Positions 9,513-21,255 of a stretch of DNA of 64,000 nt are shown piece by piece. How positions within the stretch are numbered: position 1 is the stretch's first letter; each line of letters begins with the position of its first letter. Origin of the DNA: Ornithodoros turicata (Eukaryota; Arthropoda; Arachnida; Ixodida; Argasidae); contig NC_088206.1 of the NCBI RefSeq assembly GCF_037126465.1, positions 70,807,687-70,871,686 on the forward strand, written 5' to 3'. Both the position numbers and the translations under genes were made by a program. Under the pieces are notes generated by a model, which saw only the letters and a list, made by a program, of their open reading frames with translations, had not been told where the DNA came from and made no database searches.

Positions 9513-10762
9513 TCCAACTTTAATATGAGAACAAGTTGTTTTCGCATTTCTGTGCGCTTCTAAGGACGGAGTCTCGAAGAACAACTGTGTGAGAGAAAGA
9601 AAATCTTGAGAGAGTAACGGATTTAAAAGAAAGCGGGTTCCCTCTCCCAGTGTGCGAGCTCGGTGGCAAACGGATTAAATATAGATTTCTGCGATGAGTG
9701 TAGTTTAGGGAACAGAAAAGTTTGTGGGAGGCAAGCGACGCACGGATAGAGACAAGTTCTAGCATCCTTGGGGTCACGTTACCTGAGAAGGTGGATGACA
9801 AGGCTTTGCATACGGGTACATCTATCCAGGATTATAGCAGCGACGTCACATATGTCTGCTCCCGATTTTGTGCTTCGCATTTCGCGATGGCCGCTTCGGC
9901 TCATTGCTCCTTCCGTGACCCTAACAAACAAACAAACCGATATCGCACATAGAACATAGGAAGCTATAAGGAGCTGCAAAAAAAAACCTAACCGTAGATA
10001 ACGTCTCCTAGCAACGCGTAGTCTGGAGACAAATCAATCCGAGGTAAGCTTTTCAGTCGTATGTTAATTCCCAACGGCGTTGCCTCGTCCCAAAGCGACA
10101 CAACGCCTTTGAAGTGAACAATTAATGGCATGGCAGAACGTTATTACGATCTGCTTTGTCTGTGCAAAATTGGAATTCCAAACACTTAAGCCTTCATGAA
10201 TATTAATGAGATGTTTCTTATACTCGGACTCTATGCGACACTGACGCATAATCAGATGGCCACTCGCCACTCCACTCCAGAGAGACTTATTTGTTCAACC
10301 ACAAGGAAAGCTAATCCAGGCTGCAGGTGGACTTCCATCAGTAACATTTGTTATTGTTCTTTTCTCTTCTTCTTCTTTTTTTGAAAAACATGAGGTAACG
10401 TCTTCTTTACATTATTACGAAGTATTTATGACGAATAAGTAAGCGAATTTTTATTATTATAGAGAAAAATGATTATATTGTGCTTCATTTGCTAGTCAGA
10501 ACTATAGATATTTAATGTCATAAACATTGCAGCCTTCAAATGCTGGTATCTATTACATGGCGGAGTGCTATCTGTCCACAAACATATTGCACGGACGTGT
10601 GGTATTTTTTTAATTTTTTTTATCACTCACAGTTCTTGATAATATTACACCAGTTTTTAATCCCCCAGTAAGTTTTACCACCAAGTTTTTTAAGTTTTAC
10701 CAGTTAGTTGAGATCTACTTCATGGGGTAAGCATAAATGTACGCGATAAGGAAATCCGTGCT
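9513..10762. other. No gene recognised
   Basis: AT-rich with several T-runs. Open frames are short and overlap on opposite strands. Nothing is shared with other parts of the window by eye. Confidence 0.3.
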
Positions 10763-10960
10763 TGCGCCGCGAAACAACTGTAGCCATACAGAAGCTGGCA
10801 GATAGAAGCAATAGAGTAAGAAGGAGCGAGAGACATGGTGTTACCATGCGTTCTCGTCGGCTTTAGGGAAAACTGTGCAGACATTCGCCTGAACGTCTCC
10901 CGGAAAACCTCAGACAGACAGACAGACAGCGGTGGGTTCGAACACACGACCTCATGGTTT
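10763..10960 (-). mobile_element. tRNA-derived SINE, family C (diverged)
   Basis: CGCCGCGAAACAACTGTAG, CAGACATTCGCCTGAACG, GGAAAACCTCAGACAG and a B box (GGGTTCGAACAC) appear in the family C order. The tRNA-like head is at the high-coordinate side, so transcription would be minus. A short CAGA expansion lies at 10910-10930. Other C copies are at 13788, 15850, 22926, 33421, 34325, 40207, 47080, 47905, 48405, 52009 and 60600. Confidence 0.65.
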
Positions 10961-11476
10961 TCTTGACCTTGGATCCACGTGTACAATAACCGTGAAAGGA
11001 TTGAAATCGAATGCAGCAATGGGAGACACAACACTGCACTCATCTAACTCATCCAAACACATATTTTAAACCCTAGCGAACAAGAACGAAGAATATCGGG
11101 ATATTGATACGTTGAAACTGGAACCCAAGGTTGCTATTCTAATATTCCGGCACTTTCTGGGTACGAGAGTTATTGGTTCTTCCCGTTGTGACCTTGTCTT
11201 CTTTGGTCTGTCGTCCTCGTCTTGTCCTTTACTCGGGCTAAACAGATCGCATAGAAGAACCCTTATTTGAGAAGACTAAACAATGCGAGGTTTCTTCTGT
11301 ACACATTAAATAAAAGAGTATTGTTTGCCGATCGTATTTCAATCTCTTTTGATGGGTATTCGTGGCATCAAACAAAAAAAGACGTATTAAGGGTTCATAT
11401 ATGAGATGCAGATTTATTTAGTTATTGACGAAAATAGCTCAAGGTCTCGTACAAGCATTGGATAAGCGTATATATA
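10961..11476. other. No feature recognised
   Basis: No coding region or shared repeat was identified before the left end of F1. Confidence 0.3.
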
Positions 11477-12368
11477 CAGGGTGTATTTCTTTAATAAGAT
11501 TTTTTCATTAAAACAATTATAAGGGCTATAGACATCCTGTTTTCACTTCTCTCTGGGTCGGCGGACGTTCCTGGCCATCTGTTACTCAACCGCCGAATGA
11601 TTAATTACCGAAAAATCGTTATTTAGCTTTTTAATCATAAGAGCTACGAAGTTGTCCCAATTAAGAACATCTGTTCCCTTCGGTCACCTGATATCGTAGC
11701 AGTTTTCAGAACAAAAATCCGTTCGAGAGATCGTCCGCAAAAAAATCCGTGAGGGAACACCATATTTTCTTTATTTTGTTCGTTGCGCATCTTCGGAGAC
11801 GCGTCTTTCCTTCACCCCCAGTGTGAGAGGGTGAAGGAGCAGAGTGCTGACTGCAGCCTCATGCGTCGAAGATGAGCTTTAACTTGCGGAAACAAAACAA
11901 AAACAAATATATCGGGTGACGCTATCGGAACTGCCGTTATCATGGGTTGCATTTTCCGATTTCTTTTAATCTTTTTCCAGGACACAAGAGGCGAGAGTGT
12001 GCTTTTTCACCCTCTCACATTGGGGGTGAAGGAAAGACGCGTCTCTGAAGATGCGCAATGAACAAAATAAAGAAAAAATGGTGTTCCTTCACGATTTTTT
12101 TGCGGACGATCTATCGAACAGATTTTTGTACTGAAAACGGCTACGATATCAGGTGATCGAAGAGAACAGATGTTCTCATTGGAACAACTTCGTAGCTTTT
12201 ATAATTAAAAATTTAATTAACGATTTTTAGGTAGTTAGTCATTCGACGGTTGAGCAACAGATGGCCTAGAACGTCCGCCGGCCTAGAGATGATAGAAGTG
12301 AAAACAGGATGTCTATAGCCCTTATAATTTTTTATGAAAAATCTGCGTCGAAAAAAAAAGACACCCTG
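11477..12368. mobile_element. Long palindromic MITE F1 (892 bp)
   Basis: Starts CAGGGTGTATTTCTTTAATA after TA and ends GACACCCTG before TA. Nearly the whole element is an inverted repeat: AAGGGCTATAGACATCCTG, GCTACGAAGTTGT, GATATCGTAGC and GACGCGTCTTTCCTTCACCC all have mirrored partners. TA duplication and the CAGGGTGT end fit Tc1/mariner-type MITEs. The core 11631-12212 is shared with F2 at 16661-17242 but the outer arms are different. Confidence 0.82.
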
Positions 12369-13787
12369 TATATTTGGCTAAGAGTAGAAAAACAAATTAC
12401 GTATATAAGAAGCGTACTATTTATGAGTGAAGCGTCCCTTCGTGGGCAAGCGACAACTCTTACCATTACCAGTAAGCGACAGCGACAAAATTGTGATTTT
12501 GAATTTTTTTTTCGTAATATCGCCGAGAAAGGGTGATCCGGTCTTTAATAAGGTCACGCTACCAAGGAGGAAACGGAAACAGGATCCAAACTAGGCGGAA
12601 ACCGAAACACGCTTACACTTTCTATATTTGAATGAGTTCTCTATTTGTTGGGTCAGTGTATAACCTTCCCATTTCGAAATAACAGCGCGTTTCCTAGCAA
12701 AAATATTAAGTACGTAAAACTTATATCACGTCAATAATCAGCGACGCCGTTAGCAGCTGTGCAGTTCAAGAGGTATACATAAAAAAAAAGAAAAAAGAAA
12801 AGATCCCGCTGACGTTGAACGATGATAATCGATATGGGTAATGCGACATTAAACGGGATCTCTCAACATTCTTCACAAACAGCTTTTTCGTTTTCTTTAA
12901 ATTTTCCAAGTATTGAGTGATTACAGCATACAAAAAAAAAAGAAGAGAATAAAGGTGCATACATCTTTTAGTAGCTTCATAATCATCAACGGTACTTCAT
13001 CAGAACTTCTGCCTCGTTTGCTCTTCGTTAGGCTGAGCAAACATTTTTTTTTTCTTTTTCTTTTTTTCGTCGTCTGGTTAATAATTCATACGTCATATCT
13101 TCCTCGCACATAATCTTCCACGACGAGGACAGAGGCACTAAATAACGAATCGTGCTGTTGTAGTATGCGTAGCGCATAGGCGGATGAAGGATGAGGAGCT
13201 TGTTGTTTGGTGACCGTTCCTTCTTTCTGTTGTCGTGTGAGAACATTGATCATACAAGGGTGTGCGCTGTATTGACACTGACTGACGCTGACTTATTAAT
13301 TGGTAACGAAGAAAGATTACGATAAAAGATGCTGAGGGGCAGAACGCCTTTTTTATATAATGCCTTAAAATTAATTTGTGCTCTAAAAAAAAAAACTGAA
13401 TGCGCATTAAAACCGTATCGCGTACACCAGGGTTGCTCGGATAGTCACAAATCGGTCTAATTTTAGGGCTTCCCTCTAATAATCCTCCCGCAACGCATCG
13501 TATACATTACGCAACTCTGATATCAGCGTTTATTGATTAATGTTTAGTTGAAGACGTAGGTAAGTGGAGGTCTAACGGTGGAAGCCATTAAGCGGCCTTT
13601 ATGCGGTATCATCATATTATCCATCATTAGGCTATCCAAGCCTTTAATGCTCAATGAGAATATTCGTTTACAGGAAACTGATATGGGAAAGCGACCGTCT
13701 GCGACGTAAACCTAACATTAAAAAAAACACATTTTTAGGAACGAGTGTGAGGGGGTTAGTAAATCCAGACACAACCTGAGACAGGAG
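12369..13787. other. No gene recognised
   Basis: AT-rich, many homopolymer runs and short opposing frames. I see no recognisable protein and no copy elsewhere in the window. Confidence 0.3.
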
Positions 13788-13882
13788 AGACGATGGTTAG
13801 GATTCGAACCCATGCAGTCTTCAGCACAATCTTGGAGCTCTTGCCAACAAGCAGATGCTGTATCGACTCAGCCGGACCATTT
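13788..13882 (-). mobile_element. tRNA-like SINE head (family C type)
   Basis: On the minus strand an A-box-like GGCTGAGTCGATAC is followed about 60 bases later by B-box GGGTTCGAATCC. Only the tRNA-derived head is clear. The body at 13741-13787 retains AACCTGAGACAGGAGAG. Confidence 0.6.
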
Positions 13883-14502
13883 TTTTTGTTTTTTTTGCGT
13901 TTTAAAACTTATTTTAATGTTTCCCACAGTTTGCCAAATCCAGACGCGCGCGCGCGCTCCAAGAACCGACGCCGCCTAATAGAAACTTTATTTAATTGAA
14001 AATTCTTCCCTTCGCTATTCCCAAATACCTTCGGCACGGGAACGACGCATATGGGATTTAGAACACGATTCAAATAACAGTACAAAGAAAAGATTCACTC
14101 TTCGGACGGCGGAAAAACTTCGCTAATTCCTTTCGGCAGCACGAAGTTTAGAAAAGCAAACATCTTTTCTCGGAACGTTCGGATAACGAAAAGAAAATAA
14201 AGCGGAAGGGCAGATACGGGGGGAAAGCTTACACGCCGCTGTCCGACACTGAATGGAAAATGTTAAAGGCCCGATGTTTATGCAACGACGTTGGAATGCG
14301 CCTTTCTGTCGGGCACTTTGAAAAGGGGAAGGGAACGCAAAAGGAGAAGGGTTAATCCGTGTAAATATATTCTCATTATTATACTACTACAAAAAAAGGA
14401 ATTAACGACCTACGCAACACAAGCACTTATCACTTAAGCCGTATGCCGCATGCCTGTGAGCCGGGTTTGTTTATTTTTTATTTCCCCCCTTTTTTTTTGT
14501 TC
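13883..14502. other. No feature recognised
   Basis: A CGCGCGCG run sits at about 13947. No coding was recognised. Confidence 0.3.
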
Positions 14503-14594
14503 GGGGAATAGCAAGCCGGCGTGCTGCAAGGCTGACCTTTCTCCTTTTACCTTTCTTTTTCCTTTTTTTTTTCTGCCAATAAGTTCCACCCCGT
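14503..14594 (+). mobile_element. Family O 3' end
   Basis: GGGGAATAGCAAGCCGGCGT, GGCTGACCTTTCTCC, a pyrimidine tract, then CCAATAAGTTCCACCCCG. This matches copies at 41798 and 43552 in order and orientation. Confidence 0.65.
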
Positions 14595-15140
14595 ATGCTG
14601 CAAGAAAAAAAAATCATTCATTCAAAAAAAAAATCATTCTTGCGTCAAGCGCACGTGTCACGGTTGCTAATTTAGAATAGAATAGAAATAGAAAGAAAAG
14701 AAAAATGGAATCGTAGGTCGCACTGGTGCGACCAGCTGTTCCAGGACGCTTGACGTGTGCACCGAATGATTTAAAAGATTACTGCTAATTTGACTTTCTT
14801 AGTAGGGATACTTTTCGCTAAGGCTACTACGTTTAAAGTAATCACCGTGACCCCTAACGCCACGTTGTTTTACTTGCGATCAATGTATTTCCAGGATCGA
14901 TAAAATTAATTAACGCAGTCGCTTCTGAATGTTAACGTGGAATTAAAAAAAAAAAAACAGAAAACATCGTGCGATGAAGGTTATTCACCTCAGTCGAGTC
15001 CAATTAAATGGTCAGTCCTCACGATGCTTCTGATCGCCGTACAGTCAGAGAGGATTTATTAATGGTATACAATTGAGAGGTTTCTCGAACGTGAGGCGTA
15101 GCAGACATGCACGAGTGAATCGCCTTCCCTCAATTCTTTA
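14595..15140. other. No feature recognised
   Basis: Some simple AAAT/AATC sequence only; no shared repeat was seen. Confidence 0.3.
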
Positions 15141-15300
15141 CACTCAAAAAAAAAAAGGGTGCGCTGTAACTCCTTTTTGGGGAGTACAGCCTTGTCACAT
15201 ATATCACTCCCTTTGTAGTATACAATTACTCTCCATTACCATCGTACTCCCCTCATAGCTATGAAGGGGGACTCCTCAGGGGGAGTGATAGTGGAGGGTT
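15141..15300 (+). mobile_element. MITE family B, partial copy 1
   Basis: Begins CACTCAAAAA after TA and continues GGGTGCGCTGTAACTCCTTT, CACATATATCACTCCC and inverted CCCC/GGGG-ACTCC pieces, matching B copies at 21664 and 48492. The right terminal repeat is not seen, so it is truncated or deleted there. Confidence 0.6.
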
Positions 15301-15777
15301 CACCACCGTTATGCAGTTTCTCTGTCTAGGCGGTGTTGGCCGTTGTGCTGAAGTTGCTGGTAAACTTAAACTCGGATCCTGATTGGAGCTTGATGACCCG
15401 TGGTGGGCACTTCATTCTAGTTCTGCTGTCTGATTGGTCTTAAATGACTCCATCGTCTGCTCTTACTATTTGCTTTTCTGGTTCGTCTGGTGCAATTGGT
15501 GTGGCAATTGGCACCACCATTGACGACCATGCAGTTTTCCGTAGCTCTCTTTCTTCATGTTCAATACCAGTGTCAGTTTTGTTGTATTGCTGAGTTTATC
15601 ACTTTGTATACTTGCTTGTATTATTCTTAACCTGTTATTCCAAGATGTTGTCGTTGTTTTGTTTCCTTATTTTCTTGTGTTTTCCTTGTCCATGTTCCAT
15701 GACTTGCTGATGTTCCCACCCCCATGTAATGTCCTCCGGACCCTTGGGTATTTTTTGAAATAAATAAATAAATAAAT
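15301..15777 (+). mobile_element. LINE 3' UTR and terminus (CR1/L2-type)
   Basis: A T-rich stretch leads into CCCCCATGTAATGTCCTCCG, GACCCTTGGGTATTTTTTG and (AAAT)n ending about 15777. It parallels the ends at 5440 and 26140. The part before about 15530 may still be LINE but has no diagnostic motif. Confidence 0.5.
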
Positions 15778-15849
15778 TGTGCGCTGAGGCCAACCGACTT
15801 TTCAAGTATCTTTGCGGCCAAAATAACGTCTCGATATTTGCCGGCATCA

Positions 15850-16112
15850 GCAACGTGGTTGAGCGTTAACAGCGTGCGCTTGTCTGTGGTAGATCAATGG
15901 TCACGCTAAAGACAGGGAGGTGTTCGGTTCGAATCATACCGTACACCGGCTGTCTTCCATGAGGTGTTCTCTTGGATACCCGGCGGACTTCCCAGACGGA
16001 TGTTACCATAACTCGCTCCCAAAGTCCCCTTTGTCTCCTCTCTGTTGTACTCCCTCTATCTGTACACCTGTTACAGCCGCTGTTGCTTCGCGGCCTTGGC
16101 ACGGGAATAAAC
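15850..16112 (+). mobile_element. tRNA-derived SINE, family C, near full length
   Basis: The A-box-like GTGGTTGAGCGTTAACAG and B-box GGTTCGAATCAT form the head. The body follows with GGCGGACTTCCCAGACGG, a pyrimidine-rich stretch (TTTGTCTCCTCTCTGTTGTA) and the 3' phrase TTGCTTCGCGGC. Together with 47905 it is one of the plus-oriented copies and shows the family layout from head to tail. Confidence 0.75.
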
Positions 16113-16472
16113 TCTCAATACCTCTCCCATTGTCAGTCTCATCAATACGGGCTTCATAATTCGGCTTTTGTGAGGGAACAAAGCGGAACGTGACGTCCCT
16201 TAAAACGTGCGCTTTGCAAATGTTGCCAGACATAAAAGGGATTTAGTGAATTCCCGCGGGGCATGTTTCCGGCCACTAATTGATTTCCATTTGAAAACGC
16301 TTCCGCGGCAAAGCGACGTTTCCCGCGCGCGGTGCTCTATAGTACGTGTACCACTGTACGTCAGTGGTGTGGTTATATTGGACTAATTGATTTTTTATTA
16401 TAATATTTATAAATATCGTAATGATATATAAATATGCTATATATATATAATATAACATTTATAATCATTATA
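16113..16472. other. No gene recognised
   Basis: A short GC-rich part followed by AT-rich sequence up to the F2 end. Nothing is recognised. Confidence 0.3.
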
Positions 16473-16506
16473 CAGGGTGCCCAAGCAAAATGTGAACATA
16501 TTTTTT

Positions 16507-16547
<41 letters not shown>

Positions 16548-17357
16548 TTTTTTGCTAGATGAAATCAATTGCAGTATAGCATATGTTGAAGGGCACTCCT
16601 TAGGAGGGAATTAGCAAACTCCTAAGACAATGTCTTAATTAACTTTCAATAATTAACTTTTTAATTATAAAAGCTACGAAGTTGTCCCAATGAGAACATC
16701 TGTTCCCTTCGGTCACCTGATATCGTAGCCGTTTTCAGAACAAAAAAAAATCCGTTCGGTAGATCGTCCGCAGAAAAATTCGTGAAGGAACACCGTTTTT
16801 CTTTATTTTGTTGATTGTGCATCTTTGCAGACGCGTATTTCCTTCATCCCCAATGTGAGAGGGTGAAGGAGCACAGTGCCGCCTCATGCGTCGAAGATGA
16901 GCTTTAAGTTGCGGAAACAAAACAAAAACAAATGTATCGGGTGACTCTATCGGAGCTGCCCTTATCTTGTGTTGCATTTTCTGTTTTCGTTCGAATCTTT
17001 TTCCATGACGCAAGAGGCGATAGTGTGCTCTTTCCCCCTCTCACACTGGGGATGAACGAAATACGCGTCTCCAAAGATGCGCAATGAACAAAATAAAGAA
17101 AAAAATGGTGTTCCTATCCGAATTTTTTGCGAACGATCTACCGAACGCATTTTTGTTCGGAAACGGCTGCGATATCAGGTGACCGAAAGGAACAGATGTT
17201 CTCATTGGGACAACTTCGTAGCTTTTATAATTAAAAAGTTAATTAAGACATTGTCTTAGGAGTTCGCTAATGCCCTCCTAAGGAGTACCCGTCAGCATAT
17301 GCTATATTTGATGCTATATTTGATGATAATTGATTTCATCTCGGAAAAAGTGATATA
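16473..17357. mobile_element. Long palindromic MITE F2, right terminus lost at mariner insertion
   Basis: Starts CAGGGTGCCCAAGCAAAATG after TA. Inner arms mirror each other (GATGAAATCAATTGCAG against AATTGATTTCATC; TCCTAAGACAATGTCTTAAT against its complement). The core 16661-17242 is the same as in F1, but the outer arms differ completely. The right arm ends in a TATA where mariner has inserted, and the expected right terminus is not found beyond the mariner. Confidence 0.75.
16509..16544. repeat. (AT)n microsatellite
   Basis: About 17 uninterrupted AT units inside the left arm of F2. Confidence 0.9.
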
Positions 17358-18403
17358 CGAAGGGCGTTCAAGTAAACCGGGACTTTTCATTTTTCGCAAA
17401 AGTAAAATGGATTGAGAGGCGAGAAATTAGTTTTATTTTTCAACGTAATCTCCAGCTGCACTAATGCACTTGTCCCAGCGTTTCACGAGGGCTTGGATGC
17501 CAGCAGCGTAGAAATCCTTACCGGCGCGTAGCAGCCATGATCGGACCGTATTCTTGACCTCGTTGTCGCAGCTGAAGTGGCGGCCCCCAAGGAACGCCTT
17601 CAGTGAACCGAAGAGACGGAAATGGCTCGGGGCGAGGTCTGGACTGTAAGGGGGATGTGGCAGCAACTCCCAGCCAAGTTCCTGTACCGCATACACGCGT
17701 GTTTAGTCCGCACGTAGAAATTCAAAAGAATCCCCCATATTTTGAAAATAATGTGTTTGTCGAAAGCATAAACGTGCAAAGTACACCAGGCAGCCAGTGT
17801 TGCCCAAGGTGCCTGTCGTGAGATGTGCGGTATGCGGGCGTGCATTGTCCTGTAGGAGGACTCCTTTGGTGATGAGGCCCGGCTTTCCGAAACTGGGGGT
17901 GTTCATGAGTGATAGTGTCTAACGTTCCCACAGAAAGGTCCGTCCTTCGAGCCAGTTCGAGACATGTTATCCGTCGGTCTTTGAGGATCAGGCGCTCCAC
18001 AAGTTGGATGTTCTCAGGAACTCTGACACTGGGCTCTGAGCCGCCCCGTCCGGGATCGTCCTGCACTGATGTACGGCCGTCTCGGAACCGTTTGCACCAC
18101 TCAAACGCTTTGCTGCGACTAAGTGTATCGTGGCCATACTGAGCCTGAAGTCTTCTGCGAATTCCAGATGACTTTCACGCCTTCATTCACGAGAAACTTC
18201 ATGACAATTCGTTGTTCGATGTGCGCGCTCACCTCGTTGTTGGCCATCTTGTCCAGCACGTGTCTTCTGTTTTGCACAAACTTTGGACCACCACGTGGTG
18301 AATGCGGAGGCCTGTCGCGTGTGAAAATGACGAAAAAGAAGTAGCGCGAGCCATTTGTACACTCAGGAGACAGAAAGTCCCGGTTTGACTTGAACACCCC
18401 TCG
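17358..18403 (-). mobile_element. mariner element, defective
   Basis: Inverted ends of about 28 bases: CGAAGGGCGTTCAAGTAAAC at 17358 and the reverse complement of CGAGGGGTGTTCAAGTCAAA ending at 18403. TA is on both sides. Length is about 1.05 kb against about 1.3 kb for an intact mariner. It has landed in the right arm of F2, so it is younger than that element. Confidence 0.88.
17433..18244 (-). pseudogene. mariner transposase pseudogene
   Basis: The minus strand begins MANNEVSAHIEQRIVMKF, the usual mariner start, then a helix-turn-helix part (ITCLELARRTDLSVGTLDTI). Near 17980-17890 the frame jumps from HEHPQFRK to PGLITKGVLLQDNARPHTA, so the middle with the first catalytic aspartate is deleted. 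After QDNARPHTA, about 120 bases (roughly 17690-17812) are inserted, which breaks the D-34-D spacing before ELGWELLPHPPYSPDLAPS. The C-terminus (LVKRWDKCISAAGDYVEK) is kept. At least two frame changes are present, so it is dead. Total length is about 812 bases against roughly 1040 in active copies. Confidence 0.88.
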
Positions 18404-18708
18404 TATATAGTCCGTTATTTATTATTTGTGCGTCTTAGGCACGCTACGCAACTATGACATCAATTTCTGCGAGGGGAACCGACGACAAACCAGAAGTCAT
18501 AGCCCTGGGCGGGGTTCGAACCCCTTTTCCACGCGAAGTTGTTGAAGAGGTACAGATGCTTGACTGTGCCTGCCGCATTGACATCAGAAGAGACACAATC
18601 TCGGTCATTGGTTCCCACAGGCACGTGACCCTCGGCAGACACAGAGTACTTCGACGTTTCGTGGCATTACTGACATCTGCCAAAGTGATACCTAGAATGA
18701 TTCTGTAC
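18404..18708. other. No gene recognised; B-box-like GGGGTTCGAACCCC
   Basis: A perfect B-box-like palindromic phrase at about 18512-18527 hints at another tRNA-like head on the minus strand, but no A box is clear. Confidence 0.3.
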
Positions 18709-19388
18709 TCACCCTTTCACTGTTTACAAACAGAAGGCACAACTGGAAATTTTCTAGGGTTCCCAGCGTCAGCGGCTGCATATGTGACGCCACGCCCTGT
18801 TACCTATTTGAGCTAAAGCAACGCCACCTAGATAAAGAAAGCCTGCGCGCTCGTCGACCTGACGTAGCAATTAAGAGTCAGCCAATCAGGATCGTGTTTT
18901 CAACAGCCGTAGCCAATCACGAACAGGCTTTCAGCGATCGGGGCCACGGAAGAGAACCACCGTCGTCTGCGAGTTGTGATTGAATGCCTCCGCGTACAAA
19001 ACGGGAAAACTTGAAAATAAAGCGCAAAACGGTCTCAATCTTTCGCAAAACTGATTTTCTGAAAAGCGTCTCGCACTTTTTGTCTAAATATTTAGATCTG
19101 CAGGTTCCAGGTGAGCTGCAATCATTTGCGGGGTCTTGAATTCGCAGAATGGTGAATAGCAGACCAATTCTGACTATGTATGTCCACGTATAGCGAAGAA
19201 GGGAGAGGAGGCAATGCGCAGGCTTCCTCTATCTAGGTGGTGTTGGCTAAACCCTTTCACTCATTGCCAGCAGTGAAAGGGTCTAACTGTAATGAGTAAC
19301 ACGGCGTGGCACCACACGTACCCGCTGTCGCTGGGAACCCTAGACAACTTCCGGTTGGGCCTTCCGTTTGTAAACAGTGAAAGGGTGA
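18709..19388. mobile_element. Foldback element V, interrupted by N1
   Basis: Outer arms TCACCCTTTCACTGTTTAC (18709) and the reverse complement ending at 19388 share about 95 bases, including CTAGGGTTCCCAGCG with its mirror CGCTGGGAACCCTAG. The 417-base element N1 sits between them. The right end repeats CAGTGAAAGGGTGAATAG twice. Noncoding. Confidence 0.6.
18829..19245. mobile_element. MITE family N, copy 1, nested in V
   Basis: Terminal repeats of about 30 bases, CAACGCCACCTAGATAAAG and its complement. The body includes CAGCCAATCAGGATCGTG, ACCACCGTCGTCTGCGAG and GAATTCTGACTAT-like parts. Copy 2 at 42334-42745 is nearly the same length and lies in different flanking sequence, which fixes the ends. 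No clear target duplication. Confidence 0.68.
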
Positions 19389-19546
19389 ATAGCCAGTGAA
19401 AGGGTGAATAGTCAGTAAAAGTTCTTTCTCCCAATCCACGATGTGCGGGGTGTGTTCCTTGAGATCGGTACTGTTTCCAAAAAGGGCGTCTGACGAGGTA
19501 GATGGCATAAACAGCAACAAGGTTTAATATTGTACAATATAGTATA

Positions 19547-20048
19547 CAGTGAACCCTCGTTAATATGACCCCCGATAATCTGACATACGCGCTTTACGAC
19601 CATAATCCTGGGGAACGATGCAGTGAAACCTCTGCAAATCCCCCGCGTTAATATGACAATTCTGCATTATGACCAAAATTTTCGGGAACGACCATGGTCA
19701 TAATAACGAGAGTTCACTGTATACAGTGAACCCTCATTAATATGACCCCCGATAATCTGACATACGCGCTTTACGACTATAATCCTGGGGAATGATATCC
19801 CCCGTTAATATGACAATTCTGCATTATGACCAAAATTTTCGGGAACGACCATGGTCATAATAACGAGAGTTCACTGTATACAGTGTACCCTCGTTAATAT
19901 GACCCCCGATAATCTGACATACGCGCTTTACGACCATAATCCTGGGGAACGATGCAGTGAAACCTCTGCAAATCCCACGCGTTAATATGACAATTCCCCA
20001 TTATGACCAAAATTTTCGGGAACGAGTCATAATAACGAGGGTTCACTG
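19547..20048. repeat. Three head-to-tail pogo-like MITEs
   Basis: Copies at 19547-19719, 19724-19876 and 19881-20048, each starting CAGTGAACCCTCGTTAATAT (or near) and ending GAGRGTTCACTG, separated by TATA. The end and TA duplication resemble pogo/Tigger elements. Copy 2 lacks the GCAGTGAAACCTCTGCAAA segment and copy 3 lacks GACCATG. The exact TATA joints suggest repeated insertion into the same TA or duplication of the unit. Confidence 0.78.
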
Positions 20049-21255
20049 TAACACGGCTTACAGTTGGCTGGACAAGAACCCGGCGGGGGTGGACGGTGAT
20101 ACGAGGTCCCAGACCTTCCTGTAGCAATGGTCCATTTCGCGACAGGAACGCCTCACCGCGTCGTCTTGGCAACTAACTCGAGACCAGATTACCCGACATG
20201 CGACTGCGATATGCGATGACGGGTGCTGCAACGTCGCTCAGGCGCGCGACTGGATGCAGAGGAGGAAAGCTGTCAGAGAAAGGGAAAGAAGCAAATAACG
20301 AAGTTGCCGTTACGCCTGGTTCGATATGAAATTGCTCGACCCTCTGGTACCACATATCGATGTCTGCGCGTTATCGATAAAAATGTCGTCAGGATAACCG
20401 GACGCTGCCGGCGGTTGTTTTATTTGCAGATGTCATTCGTGTGTCAGGACCGCACAAGATCTCTGAGTCTGCACAACGATATAAATGAAATACTCACGCA
20501 AAATGACTATACAACGTTGCAAAAGTATTTATCGATCTATCGGGGGGGGGGGGGGGGAGTTCAACAGATGCCTCTCTGTCAAGAGGGACAAAATTGAACG
20601 ATCTCGCTTCCTAACACGCTAATCTCGTTACTGTGAAATTGCATGACGCATCTTCGTTCTCTTTTAGGTAAACGTTTTTCTGTTTCTGTATAAACTTTTT
20701 AGCCGTTTTTCTTTTTGCGTTAACTTCACTCCAGTTTCACCTTTCGCTCCGCTGAAATTTGCGAACCTCGTTCGCAAAGTTATATTTCAATATGGGATTT
20801 ACCGTTCGAAAAAGCAACACAAATTTTTTTTTTCCGTTTCTGCTCAACGGGGCGCTTCGTAGTTTGTATATTATTCGTAGAGAAATAAGAAAATTTACAA
20901 ATTGGTCTCTTGGTTGTTTTTTTGTCGGGGCTTGTTTATGTTTTGTTTTTCGTAGGTGCGTAAGTACTTTTGGGATAAGGTTGTTGAGCGAATTTGCGAA
21001 ATTAGATCATATTTTTTCCTGAAAAAATATTTATACCTTCCGAACTCGAGGTTGAATGCAGCGAACGTCGAGTGAAGAGGTGGGTCCGTGTTGTTGAAGT
21101 AAAGACGATAAGATAAAATCCGATCCCGACTGAGTTTGATGACCCTTGGCAAGCACAACTATCTGTAACGTTTCCGCTGATAAAATTATTTCAGGCATGC
21201 GTCTAGAATACGGCTTAGTTATCTTGACGAGTTCGCATTCGGGCAAGTCGGTATA
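20049..21255. other. No gene recognised; G-run
   Basis: A G-run lies at about 20540-20557. Open frames are short and unfamiliar. No shared repeats were seen. Confidence 0.3.

Noticed and set aside
20223..20597. 124-codon plus-strand frame
   Set aside because: It ends in a G-run, has no recognisable motif and a random-looking composition.
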